A stretch of 64,000 bases of DNA, from positions 1-64,000 of the forward strand of contig UQUR01000009.1 of the NCBI GenBank assembly GCA_900544345.1, in the 5' to 3' direction. The notes beneath the pieces are model-generated. The model saw nothing but the letters and a program-made list of their open reading frames with translations, searched no databases and was not told where the DNA came from. The position numbers and the translations under genes are program-made. Positions 52,664-60,094 of this stretch are shown here, in pieces; positions within the stretch are counted from its first letter, which is position 1, and each line of letters begins with the position of its first letter. Source of the stretch: an uncultured Sutterella sp. (GTDB lineage: Bacteria > Pseudomonadota > Gammaproteobacteria > Burkholderiales > Burkholderiaceae_F).

Positions 52664-55177
52664 TTAGAGCACCTCACCTGGTTTTCCGTCACGTTCAGCC
52701 TTGGCTAATTCAAGTTGAAAACGGCGAACTGACTCCCCAATCTCATCATCACTGCAAAGGACAATATCCGGATCTGGATCATCCGGATTAGAGGGGAAAT
52801 ACACGGTCATCTGACGAACTTTCCCATCAATGCCCGGATGTCCCGGATTGGCACTGGTTAAATCTGCATCACGACTGAAAACAATAACGCGCTTGCGCGC
52901 CGAAGGCATAACACGGCCTAAACGAGTCAAAAATGCTGTCTGTGTTTGAATGAAACGCTCCCCACTAGCCCTTGCCCATAGCAAGAACGCTCGGAACAAA
53001 TCAACACCAGACACGGGCCCAACATGGTAACCAAGATCCCCGGATAACCACTCATCAATAAACCGTGCATCAGCCGTTTTACCCAAAGACTTCAACGCTT
53101 TGTGAGCCGCTGTATCAATCGGCAGAGTCCATGGCTTGAAGTCATCCAAGGGATAGTCCAGCAAGTAGGCATAAAACGCTTCTACGCCCCCATTTTCGAT
53201 TTCCTCAGCCAGTTTTGCGTAGTACTCAGGCAGTTGCGAAAAGTCGGTGTAAATGACCATGTATCGCCGGTCCCGCTCATCAAGAAGCAATGGCTGCAAC
53301 TCGTTTGAGAGGAAGACAAAGTTGGTCAAATTGGGCTCCTCACGCCAAGGCAAGCCCTTGCCTTGAATCTGATGCGTGTGCCCGGTCACCATGGTCTTGA
53401 GTTGATTTTTAAGCATGCGCCGATCAGCCGATGCAATCACTTCGTCACCAATGCAAAAAAGCTTTCCAGAGAGCCAATCATTGAACTGACTCTGCAGCTG
53501 TGTTTGCGTAATCGTTCGTGCTGATCGAGGCCCGTATATCCGGGCAACGACATCGAAGACAATGTTTTTACCCGATCCTTCCTGAATGCCGTGAAAAACA
53601 AGGCTCGTGAACATTTTTGCACCCTTGTGCTGAAGAGGATATGCGAGCCACTTAGTGACCCAATCAGTCACCTGGCGATCCTGGCCACAAAGATTGAAAA
53701 GATGCTCAACAATGAGCTTACAAGAGCGTCTTGGATCAGGCTCCACTGGCCATCCTTTGAAAATATTCACGCACCCTTCAGGTACGTTACCGTCCGGGCA
53801 CAGCACTAAGTTCTCCTTCGGAATCATCTTGCGTCCGGATGATTCGAGCCACCAATCAACAGCCTTGCGCCCCCAAGCAAGCCGTAAAGCAGCAATGTCG
53901 ATCAACTCTCCAATTTGATCATCCCAAACAGTCGTGGTACCGTAAATAAGCGTATAGCGCTCAATCATTGAGGACCAAGCGTCAAGAAACCCTGAACTCT
54001 CACCTAGTGACTTCTGCCCCAAAGGCTTCAAATTCGTAGCATTCAGAAGTTGCTTAGCCGCATCGATCCCCGACTCCGCTACCAAGTCATTGAAGTCAGT
54101 ACCGAATGAGCCTTTTTTAAACTTCGGGAAAACCACACAGCATTTGTGGTTTCTGGCGGCTATCGTAGCCTTCGTACGACCTGCGTTGACAATATTGATG
54201 CTTTGATTAACCTTCCGACCGTCACGTTCGTACTTGATAGAGCCGAAAACGCCGGTAGCACCATCACGCTTGGCCGTGTAGACCTCAACTTCAACTTTGC
54301 CAACAATTGAAGAGTCAAAGAATTGAATGTTGCCTTTGGTACCGGACCCGATTTCCGGATCTACATCAAAGTGGCTCCAAAAGAAGTTCCGAGCACGATT
54401 CATGATGTGCCTGTCATCATCACCGGCAATGACAATCTTTGCCTCCGGCAACATGACTCGCACGCGCTGAACGACAGGATCAAGATTGCCGGCATTAAAC
54501 GCCACGATAACAGGAGCGTCCGTTGCCTCACGCACAGAACACCCTGTAGCGTAACCCTCCACAACGTAGACAAGCTTTGTATCACCGTTGATTTTGCCCA
54601 GAGGACAATAGGCACCGACTGTGTCACTGCCGGTTAAGAATCGTTTATCGACACCGTCTTCATTTTTCTGCTCAGAGATCAGTTGCAAGCCGACAAGCTG
54701 CTTGTCTTTATACATCGGAATGACAAGCTGCTTGTTCAAAAAACGCGCTGCATAGGGCTTGATATGCTTGCGATCAATGTATGCGTGGGGCTGAACAATC
54801 TCACCGGCAGCAGACCAAAGACTGGCCGCCTTCTTAGCAGCACGATTGGCCAATTCCTCACGATCCTTCTGATACTGCTCACGAAGCGACTTCGCTCTTT
54901 CAGCAATTTCTCGCTTCTCCTCTGCACTCCAATTGTCAGCAGAAGGCTTGATCAGGTAGGTCTCATTGCGAATGCCGAAAGAACCGCTGTAGTAGACATT
55001 ACCTTTTAAGGTGCGATTTTCATATATACGGTACCAAGCAGACTTTTTCTTTGATTTTTGATGCAGCGGACGAAAGCGCTCAAAAGAGGCCCCAGTCACG
55101 CGCAATTCATAGCCATCCGGCACAAAGATGCCGACCGCGGCCATTTGATCCACAATATCACGCAGTGTAGATGCCAT
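52664..55177 (-). CDS. Phage primase-helicase (Toprim + SF3 helicase)
   Basis: An 837-residue replication protein. The Toprim domain (~residues 200-290) has its glutamate in VYVVEGYATGCSV (Glu208) and the acidic triad AGDDD (253-255). A DUF5906/SF3-type helicase follows, with Walker A GIQEGSGKN (530-538), then GDEVIASADRRML and a sensor-like FVFLSNE. A winged domain closes the protein. It primes and unwinds the phage origin, which may be the repeat region just downstream. It is the last of the leftward early genes before Q. Confidence 0.93.
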   Translation of the reverse strand: MASTLRDIVDQMAAVGIFVPDGYELRVTGASFERFRPLHQKSKKKSAWYRIYENRTLKGNVYYSGSFGIRNETYLIKPSADNWSAEEKREIAERAKSLREQYQKDREELANRAAKKAASLWSAAGEIVQPHAYIDRKHIKPYAARFLNKQLVIPMYKDKQLVGLQLISEQKNEDGVDKRFLTGSDTVGAYCPLGKINGDTKLVYVVEGYATGCSVREATDAPVIVAFNAGNLDPVVQRVRVMLPEAKIVIAGDDDRHIMNRARNFFWSHFDVDPEIGSGTKGNIQFFDSSIVGKVEVEVYTAKRDGATGVFGSIKYERDGRKVNQSINIVNAGRTKATIAARNHKCCVVFPKFKKGSFGTDFNDLVAESGIDAAKQLLNATNLKPLGQKSLGESSGFLDAWSSMIERYTLIYGTTTVWDDQIGELIDIAALRLAWGRKAVDWWLESSGRKMIPKENLVLCPDGNVPEGCVNIFKGWPVEPDPRRSCKLIVEHLFNLCGQDRQVTDWVTKWLAYPLQHKGAKMFTSLVFHGIQEGSGKNIVFDVVARIYGPRSARTITQTQLQSQFNDWLSGKLFCIGDEVIASADRRMLKNQLKTMVTGHTHQIQGKGLPWREEPNLTNFVFLSNELQPLLLDERDRRYMVIYTDFSQLPEYYAKLAEEIENGGVEAFYAYLLDYPLDDFKPWTLPIDTAAHKALKSLGKTADARFIDEWLSGDLGYHVGPVSGVDLFRAFLLWARASGERFIQTQTAFLTRLGRVMPSARKRVIVFSRDADLTSANPGHPGIDGKVRQMTVYFPSNPDDPDPDIVLCSDDEIGESVRRFQLELAKAERDGKPGEVL

Positions 55178-55189
55178 AACTTACTCCGT

Positions 55190-55456
55190 TCAATGACGCG
55201 CTTGCGCCATCAAGTGGTCCAAGAAACAATAGTTTTGATTCGATTTTTCAATGAGCGAATAATTGCCCTTTGAGGACGGACGCCACAGCAATTGCCCGCG
55301 AGAAATCAGACCGTTGACAGCCTTGTAGGCAGAACTGGCCGAAATGCCCAAAGCATTGCGAACTTCAAGCACACGACAGCTACCACCACAGGCATCAACA
55401 TACTCAAGCACAGCCTTACCCAAACGACCAGGACGCCCAACTGCTTTATGCTTCAT
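55190..55456 (-). CDS. Small winged helix DNA-binding protein
   Basis: An 88-residue protein with a basic start (MKHKAVGRPGRLG) and a winged-helix pattern (CRVLEVRNALGISASSAYKAVNGLISRGQLLWRPSSKGNYSLI). ATG 55456 has GGAGG and overlaps the CII-like gene. It probably assists replication or early regulation; no closer assignment is possible. Confidence 0.75.
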   Translation of the reverse strand: MKHKAVGRPGRLGKAVLEYVDACGGSCRVLEVRNALGISASSAYKAVNGLISRGQLLWRPSSKGNYSLIEKSNQNYCFLDHLMAQARH

Positions 55457-55919
55457 CTTTACCCTCCATTTTTTTATCGTCATTAGTGCTGTAAATGGCA
55501 AAACTAATTGCCAATAGACGCTCCACTTGCTTATGGATCACATAAGCCCGCTGCTTTAAAGCTTTCTTTTCATCTAAATTGATTTTTCCGTCGCGTATAG
55601 AGAGTTCGTACTCACGTGATAACTCTCCTAACGACTGGACAAGTTGATTGAATTCCGTGAGGATCTCAGCGCGCTCCAACGTAGTCGGAGGGATGACCTC
55701 AAGGAACACGCCACCGGATTGCTGAGCAATTTCGTTTGCGAAAAGTTTGGTGCCAGACAAGTCCTGCATCATTAGCGCGTCATCAACATTGACGCATTGC
55801 CCTTTGCGCTCATAGATCCGATTGCGTAAAGCATCGACCGTGTAACCCAATGCAGCGGCCATGGCTGCAGTGCCACCGGGAAACGCCTGGCACATCCGAA
55901 CATACGTTGATCTAAGCAT
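55446..55919 (-). CDS. CII-like regulator (YmfL/Phage_CP76 type)
   Basis: A 157-residue protein beginning STYVRMCQAFPGGTAAMAAALGYTVDALRNRIYERKGQ. This is the hallmark of the phage CII regulatory (CP76/YmfL) family, followed by a helical region that would form the oligomer. It overlaps cro by eight bases and probably activates lysogeny genes. Confidence 0.8.
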   Translation of the reverse strand: MLRSTYVRMCQAFPGGTAAMAAALGYTVDALRNRIYERKGQCVNVDDALMMQDLSGTKLFANEIAQQSGGVFLEVIPPTTLERAEILTEFNQLVQSLGELSREYELSIRDGKINLDEKKALKQRAYVIHKQVERLLAISFAIYSTNDDKKMEGKDEA

Positions 55920-56181
55920 GACTGTTATCCATGTTCTTGAGTGGTTTTGCTACTACAAAAGCTGCAGTAGGCTTTAAATCAAGCAATTGAGCACGAGTGA
56001 TGCGACCGCCGGTGGCGATTTCGATACAGGAGGCATAGTCGGTTTCTCCGGTCCACTCTGTTCGCGGCAATCGGCCTTTGGCTTGCCATTTGTAGATGGC
56101 CTGAGGGGTTACATTGCAGGCTTTAGCCAAAGCGCATAACCCTACAGTTTCAATTGCATGAGTAATGATGTCTTTTGTCAT
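55912..56181 (-). CDS. Cro-like repressor (YdaS type), apparently leaderless
   Basis: An 89-residue YdaS/Cro-family protein with a helix-turn-helix at residues ~12-32 (GLCALAKACNVTPQAIYKWQAKGRLP). I start at ATG 56181. There is no ribosome site before it, and the -10 box of a strong promoter (TTGACA-17-TAATGT, 56189-56217) ends only seven bases upstream, so the mRNA probably begins at or next to the ATG. It is divergent from the CI-like gene and shares an operator with it. Confidence 0.85.
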   Translation of the reverse strand: MTKDIITHAIETVGLCALAKACNVTPQAIYKWQAKGRLPRTEWTGETDYASCIEIATGGRITRAQLLDLKPTAAFVVAKPLKNMDNSHA

Positions 56182-56188
56182 GCTTGAA

Positions 56189-56217
56189 ACATTAACCATT
56201 AGTTAATGTTTTGTCAA
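56189..56217 (-). promoter_or_regulatory. cro promoter with embedded operator O1
   Basis: The minus strand shows TTGACA (56212-56217), a 17-base spacer and TAATGT (56189-56194). The perfect palindrome ACATTAAC-N5-GTTAATGT (56189-56209) covers the -10 box and spacer, so a bound repressor must block this promoter. Confidence 0.8.
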
Positions 56218-56232
56218 GACATTGGGAAACCT

Positions 56233-56622
56233 ATGGTTCACAATAATTCTAGAAAATATAAACCTATGAACTACATCAAACCACTACTTGGCCAAAGAAT
56301 TATTGAAGCATGTGAGGATGCCAACATCCCTGCATGGGGAAGGAATCGCGCCATTGGCAAAGCATTATCAGTTTCACCTCCCGCTGTAAGCAAATGGTTA
56401 ACCAATAAATCTTTGCCAACACTCGACAAACTCTACGAGTTATCGAATTTTCTGAACGTTAATGCAGAGTGGCTTGTCACCGGCAAAGGTGAAAAGCACA
56501 AAACGCTTATGTACAAAACCCCAGAGATACGAGAAACAATTGAAATAATGGAAACGCTTTCAAGTGCTCAGCAAAAAGCTATCCTTGAGGTCGCGCGAGC
56601 CTTCAAAGTAAACCCAAAGTAA
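56233..56622 (+). CDS. CI-like repressor, helix-turn-helix only
   Basis: A 129-residue XRE-family repressor (RNRAIGKALSVSPPAVSKWLTNKSLPTLDKLYELSNFLNVNAEWLVTGKG). After the DNA-binding domain only ~50 residues follow, and no LexA/S24 peptidase with its Ser-Lys pair is present, so RecA-stimulated self-cleavage is unlikely. ATG 56233 has GGGA at six bases; ATG 56266 is an alternative. The gene's 3' end runs into an 11-base tandem repeat. It should hold the lysogenic state through operators O1 and O2. Confidence 0.85.
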   Translation: MVHNNSRKYKPMNYIKPLLGQRIIEACEDANIPAWGRNRAIGKALSVSPPAVSKWLTNKSLPTLDKLYELSNFLNVNAEWLVTGKGEKHKTLMYKTPEIRETIEIMETLSSAQQKAILEVARAFKVNPK

Positions 56623-56657
56623 ACCCAAAATAAACCCAGGTAAACCAAAGTAAACCT
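56605..56657. repeat. 11-bp tandem repeat AAAGTAAACCC, five units
   Basis: Two exact AAAGTAAACCC units are followed by AAAATAAACCC, a nine-base AGGTAAACC and AAAGTAAACCT. The first two units encode the last residues and the stop codon of the CI-like repressor. A T-rich stretch follows. Confidence 0.85.
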
Positions 56658-56707
56658 TTTTTGTTTCATTTTAGGATGAGTATTTAATACTCGTTAACTG
56701 ATAGTTA

Positions 56708-56736
56708 TTGACACACTATTAACCAATGGTTAATAT
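56708..56736 (+). promoter_or_regulatory. Rightward early promoter with operator O2
   Basis: TTGACA (56708-56713), 17 bases, then TAATAT (56731-56736) is a near-consensus sigma-70 promoter. The palindrome TATTAACC-AAT-GGTTAATA (56717-56735) lies between and over the boxes and matches O1 at 15 of 17 core positions, so both promoters are under one repressor. Confidence 0.82.
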
Positions 56737-56760
56737 TCTCTCCAGGAACAGGAGAGAACC

Positions 56761-56910
56761 ATGTCACGCTCTGAATTTCTCATCAACATCCTCACTGCTA
56801 CTGCCGGTGCGTTTCTAATTGCACTCGCAGTGTTCTACGCATACGAGTTCGTTGTTTATCTCTGGAACTTAGAAGACATGCTGCTCTCCATGGCCATGCA
56901 ATCTCACTAA
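56761..56910 (+). CDS. 49-residue early membrane protein
   Basis: The ATG follows AGGAGAGAACC. The product has one transmembrane helix (TATAGAFLIALAVFYAYEFVVYLW) and a short methionine-rich tail. It is the first gene after the repressed promoter. Function unknown. Confidence 0.7.
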   Translation: MSRSEFLINILTATAGAFLIALAVFYAYEFVVYLWNLEDMLLSMAMQSH

Positions 56911-56928
56911 AGATCACCGGAGAAGACT

Positions 56929-57240
56929 ATGAGTGAACAATTCAAAATTTCTGAAGAAATGTTAGATCGACTTTCAAACCTGAAAGCTCTCATCAACAAA
57001 CACTACGGATACAAAGCTGAATATTTAGCCGTATTGAAATTCGCTCGGGATTACGTAACGCAAAATAGTATCCCTATCCGCGCAGAATCTGTCATCGAAG
57101 CTTATGAGCTTAAAAAAGCCATCTTTAAAATTCTTGCGCTCAAGCCGATAGATGTTGAGAGCAAAGAAGTAGGAGGCGACGCCCTACTCTATGCCCCCAT
57201 TTTCTTATCAGAAAAGCGGTCTTCTAATGAAGGACATTAA
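56929..57240 (+). CDS. Early phage protein, unknown (103 aa)
   Basis: I do not recognise this protein. It is helical and charged (EEMLDRLSNLKALINKHYGYKAEYLAVLKFARDYV). GGAG lies seven bases before the ATG. It continues the rightward early operon with short gaps. Confidence 0.65.
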   Translation: MSEQFKISEEMLDRLSNLKALINKHYGYKAEYLAVLKFARDYVTQNSIPIRAESVIEAYELKKAIFKILALKPIDVESKEVGGDALLYAPIFLSEKRSSNEGH

Positions 57241-57279
57241 AGCCTATCTGTGCTTTCCGTAATCCTCAAGGAAATTCAA

Positions 57280-57456
57280 ATGATCATCGACAAAAAACTT
57301 AGAAAGAAGCTCTGGAAGATGGCCTTGAAAATTGCTAGTCACTCGGACCGTGCCAACTATGCCGTGGACGACTTGATAGTCGCCCACGAAAAAATTTTTG
57401 GTTTCAGACCTACTTCTGAGAAGACTCTGAAGTTAAAGCGCCGTAAAGGGCTTTGA
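57280..57456 (+). CDS. Early phage protein, unknown (58 aa)
   Basis: A small, strongly basic protein (MIIDKKLRKKLWKMALKIAS, ending LKLKRRKGL) that could bind nucleic acid. ATG 57280 is behind AAGGAA; a frame from 57250 lacks a ribosome site. Its 3' end overlaps a convergent gene on the other strand by 47 bases. Confidence 0.6.
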   Translation: MIIDKKLRKKLWKMALKIASHSDRANYAVDDLIVAHEKIFGFRPTSEKTLKLKRRKGL

Positions 57457-57613
57457 GGTAAGCGGCATCGGAATCAGCATTCTTCTGTGGGATTCGAAAT
57501 TGAGGATGATTAGGACCGCTCAAAGTAATCGCCCCGGAAAGAAGAGCACTTTTAATGATTTCTACAGCTTCCTTTGCTTCAAATACTTTTTCTGTAATCG
57601 GTTTATCTGCCAT
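57410..57613 (-). CDS. Counter-oriented small gene (67 aa)
   Basis: ATG 57613 has AGGAG at seven bases. The product (MADKPITEKVFEAKEAVEIIKS, then ALLSGAITLSGPNHPQF) is a small soluble protein. It is the only minus-strand gene within the rightward operon and would be antisense to its neighbour at the 3' end. Unrecognised. Confidence 0.6.
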   Translation of the reverse strand: MADKPITEKVFEAKEAVEIIKSALLSGAITLSGPNHPQFRIPQKNADSDAAYLKALYGALTSESSQK

Positions 57614-57699
57614 GTGATTCTCCTGCGAGTTGGTTAAAGGATGCTGATTGTGGACCAGCCCTTTACTCATCTCACAGAGGAGACCAAAAGGAAAAACAA

Positions 57700-58119
57700 A
57701 TGACAAACAAAATGTCCTTCAAGCAGTACCGCAACAATCTCAAGCAACAGCTTGAGAAAACTAAGTACGACATAGCCGCTGCTGTCTGCGACTACCTCTG
57801 GGGAGACTACATCCGTTACGGGCTTTACCCACACCCCGAAGTAATAGCAGCCAACATCGCCATCGCAGAAGGACATTTAACCAACCCGCCGGAAGAGCTG
57901 GCTGAGGAATGCATTGAACTGTCTCCGGGTAGCAGCATCAAGTATCTAAACACGGCTTCTGACAAACAGAAAGCCCTGCTCAATTCCGTTGACTCTGAGC
58001 TGCAATTCTGGGTGGATCGCAATCGCATGACGCATAAACAAGTTACACAAATCAAACGCAACGCATTGAGTCTTTGCCGGCTCTTTGCTCAATACAACCG
58101 AAACTTTGGGAGAGCCTAA
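57700..58119 (+). CDS. Early phage protein, unknown (139 aa)
   Basis: A soluble helical protein (DIAAAVCDYLWGDYIRYGLYPHPEVIAANIAIAEGHL). It starts behind AAGGAAAAACAA and its stop overlaps the next ATG (TAATG). Not recognised. Confidence 0.65.
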   Translation: MTNKMSFKQYRNNLKQQLEKTKYDIAAAVCDYLWGDYIRYGLYPHPEVIAANIAIAEGHLTNPPEELAEECIELSPGSSIKYLNTASDKQKALLNSVDSELQFWVDRNRMTHKQVTQIKRNALSLCRLFAQYNRNFGRA

Positions 58120-58472
58120 TGGCCGAAGAATTTGACCTCGAAGATGAAATCGCGAACCGGATCGATTCGCCGACCGTATCAATAACCGTATGCAATAAGC
58201 CACTTCGTAAGGTGCTGATCTGGACGTTCACATACGACAAACAACGTTACCTACTCATTGCCAAACTCGTTGATCAGGATGGCGTTGTTTATAGAGCATG
58301 GGCCGATGCGGTACGCGATTACATCGATATGACGCATTTACGCAACTGGATTATGCGTGACTGCAAAGACGTAATGGATTCAAACGGCCGAATGCTACTG
58401 GACAAGTTTCTGCAGCGCTACCAATACGAACGCCCGCCTGCCGTTACGCACACGTACATAGCTATTCCATAG
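58119..58472 (+). CDS. Early phage protein, unknown (117 aa)
   Basis: A 117-residue acidic-start protein (MAEEFDLEDEIANRIDSPTVSITVCNKPLRKVLIWTF) with beta-strand character. GGGAGA precedes the overlapping start. Not recognised. Confidence 0.65.
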   Translation: MAEEFDLEDEIANRIDSPTVSITVCNKPLRKVLIWTFTYDKQRYLLIAKLVDQDGVVYRAWADAVRDYIDMTHLRNWIMRDCKDVMDSNGRMLLDKFLQRYQYERPPAVTHTYIAIP

Positions 58473-58477
58473 GAGAA

Positions 58478-58714
58478 ATGAAAATGTTGTTAAAAGAATG
58501 GGAAAGAAAGAAATCGGAAGCCAGAAACCTTAAATGCAAGGCGCTGACCAATGTTGCCGAACTCATCAACATCCTTGCGCACATCGAACCTGGATATACA
58601 ACCGAGCGCGATGAGAAGTACTTGCGCGTTCACAGTGAGTCGCTCGCCCAAAAATTGGCCGAATTAGAACAACGGTTGCAGGAACTACGAACGGCAAAGG
58701 TAGAAGGTCTATGA
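58478..58714 (+). CDS. Early phage protein, coiled-coil-like (78 aa)
   Basis: A short helical protein with a C-terminal heptad-like stretch (SESLAQKLAELEQRLQELRT). AGGAG precedes two in-frame ATGs at 58478 and 58484; the second has better spacing. Its stop overlaps the next gene. Confidence 0.6.
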   Translation: MKMLLKEWERKKSEARNLKCKALTNVAELINILAHIEPGYTTERDEKYLRVHSESLAQKLAELEQRLQELRTAKVEGL

Positions 58715-58980
58715 AAACGATAGCACTCATTGTCAGCTTGGCGGCTGTGTTTGGCGTGGCTGTTCCAGAAATGATCGACAGCGTAATTCCGTTGCATCGA
58801 TACCTGTTTGTGATGATCGGAATTTTCTCTTCCGGTTTCGGATCGATACTCGGATTTGTACTGGGGAGTGACGAACCTGACGGCCCCGACCTGGTAGGCG
58901 CGATAGCGCTTGTTGCACTGGTAACGTTTTGGATAGCAACAGCCATCACATTCACCGTTGGTTATTTACTCAAGGACTAA
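58711..58980 (+). CDS. Early phage membrane protein (89 aa)
   Basis: An 89-residue protein with three transmembrane segments (TIALIVSLAAVFGVAVP, YLFVMIGIFSSGFGSILGFVLG, LVGAIALVALVTFWIATAITF). It overlaps the previous gene by four bases. Unknown function; possibly superinfection exclusion. Confidence 0.62.
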   Translation: MKTIALIVSLAAVFGVAVPEMIDSVIPLHRYLFVMIGIFSSGFGSILGFVLGSDEPDGPDLVGAIALVALVTFWIATAITFTVGYLLKD

Positions 58981-58986
58981 GACGAC

Positions 58987-59232
58987 ATGAAACACAAATC
59001 ACGTTACGAAGTCATGGCTTACGTTGCATCACTCAATCAAATGATGCAATTCGATGACGGCTCAAGTGAAATCTTTGAGCACATATCGGCAGATGAGCTC
59101 ACCGATGAGCAACTGGAGATGATCTGGTTTGCCAATGATGCACTCATGAATGCGTTTAACTACCGCAAACGAATCTTTGCATCGATCTGCGATTCAGTTA
59201 GGTATGAGGCAATGCAGGAGAAAGCAGCATGA
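58987..59232 (+). CDS. Early phage protein, unknown (81 aa)
   Basis: An acidic helical protein (FDDGSSEIFEHISADELTDEQLEMIWFANDALMNAF). It overlaps the next gene by four bases (ATGA). Not recognised. Confidence 0.62.
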   Translation: MKHKSRYEVMAYVASLNQMMQFDDGSSEIFEHISADELTDEQLEMIWFANDALMNAFNYRKRIFASICDSVRYEAMQEKAA

Positions 59233-59549
59233 AAAAGCAAACCATTGTTGTTGCCCGCCGTGTCGACAGACGCATCGCGCGTATTGCAAGACACTACGGT
59301 CTCGGTCCCCAGTTAGCCAAAACGTGTGAAGAACTCCGGGAACTTTTCGTAGCAGTTTTGAAGTTACGCCTGGCCAAATGGTTAGGCAGAGACAGCACCA
59401 GTCAAGAGCAACACGTGCTCGAAGAGATGGCAGACGTTCGAATCATGCTCGATCAGATTGAGCTATTGATGAGCGGCGCCGGCACATGCGCCCGAATTAG
59501 AACGGCCAAGCTCGAACGGCAAATCTCTCGCATTGAAGCAACGAAATAA
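59229..59549 (+). CDS. MazG-like nucleotide pyrophosphohydrolase candidate
   Basis: A 106-residue all-helical protein. CEELRELFVAVLKL and later VLEEMADVRIMLDQIELLM fit the E-x2-E and E-x2-D pattern of MazG/all-alpha NTP pyrophosphohydrolases, often phage-encoded. The first motif is weaker than usual, so activity is uncertain. It is coupled to the upstream gene. Confidence 0.6.
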   Translation: MKKQTIVVARRVDRRIARIARHYGLGPQLAKTCEELRELFVAVLKLRLAKWLGRDSTSQEQHVLEEMADVRIMLDQIELLMSGAGTCARIRTAKLERQISRIEATK

Positions 59550-59565
59550 AAACCTGGAGAGAACT

Positions 59566-59802
59566 ATGCAAGCAGTATCGAAGATAGACGAACAATTCCA
59601 ACTTTTACTCTCCATCGAAGATGTCAGTGCACTAACCCGTATGGGTAGAGCAACGATCTACCGCAAAATGGACCGCAAGCACCGGAACTTTGATCCGACC
59701 TTTCCGCGCCCCATTGATGTTGGAGTGGCAACAACACTGTGGCGCTATAACGACATTAAAGAGTGGGTCTTAAATCGACCCTGTAAAGCAATGGAGAACT
59801 AA
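59566..59802 (+). CDS. AlpA-like excisionase/regulator
   Basis: A 78-residue MerR-like winged-helix protein of the AlpA type (LLSIEDVSALTRMGRATIYRKMDR, then FPRPIDVGVATTLWRYNDIKEWVLNRP). ATG 59566 has GGAGAGAACT upstream. It is next to the integrase in convergent orientation, so it is probably the directionality factor (Xis). Confidence 0.82.
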   Translation: MQAVSKIDEQFQLLLSIEDVSALTRMGRATIYRKMDRKHRNFDPTFPRPIDVGVATTLWRYNDIKEWVLNRPCKAMEN

Positions 59803-59810
59803 CAAAAATC

Positions 59811-59853
59811 AAAAAAAGCCACAGATTTCACTAACGAACATCTGTGGCTTTTA
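59811..59853. terminator. Bidirectional terminator between xis and int side
   Basis: AAAAGCCACAGAT and ATCTGTGGCTTTT form a 13-base-pair stem with a 13-base loop and A/T runs on both flanks, between converging genes. Confidence 0.88.
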
Positions 59854-59864
59854 TATCAGGCAAG

Positions 59865-60035
59865 CTACGCAACCTTTTTACCACGAACTTGCGCTTGCTC
59901 TGTATAAGAGGAAACAATCGAGACGGCTAGGTCATCTTCATTTATTGTTGCTACCACTGCAAGCAAAACCTCCTTAACCTCTAAAACAGACTTCTGGACA
60001 TTAGGTTGCACAGGCATTTCAACGAAATTTTTCAT
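59865..60035 (-). CDS. 56-residue small protein downstream of int
   Basis: ATG 60035 lies behind GAGGAAAAGAA. The frame encodes MKNFVEMPVQPNVQKSVLEV, then KEVLLAVVATINEDDLAV and a basic end (QVRGKKVA). It is 59 bases after the integrase stop and is probably cotranscribed with it. Unrecognised. Confidence 0.55.
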   Translation of the reverse strand: MKNFVEMPVQPNVQKSVLEVKEVLLAVVATINEDDLAVSIVSSYTEQAQVRGKKVA

Positions 60036-60094
60036 TTCTTTTCCTCAGTAAGTTGACCTGTAAATAGCATCTTCCTCTCTGCTTTTATTCTAAT

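Noticed and set aside
56605..56657. CRISPR array
   Set aside because: The repeats are 11 bases and contiguous, without spacers, and no cas gene is present.
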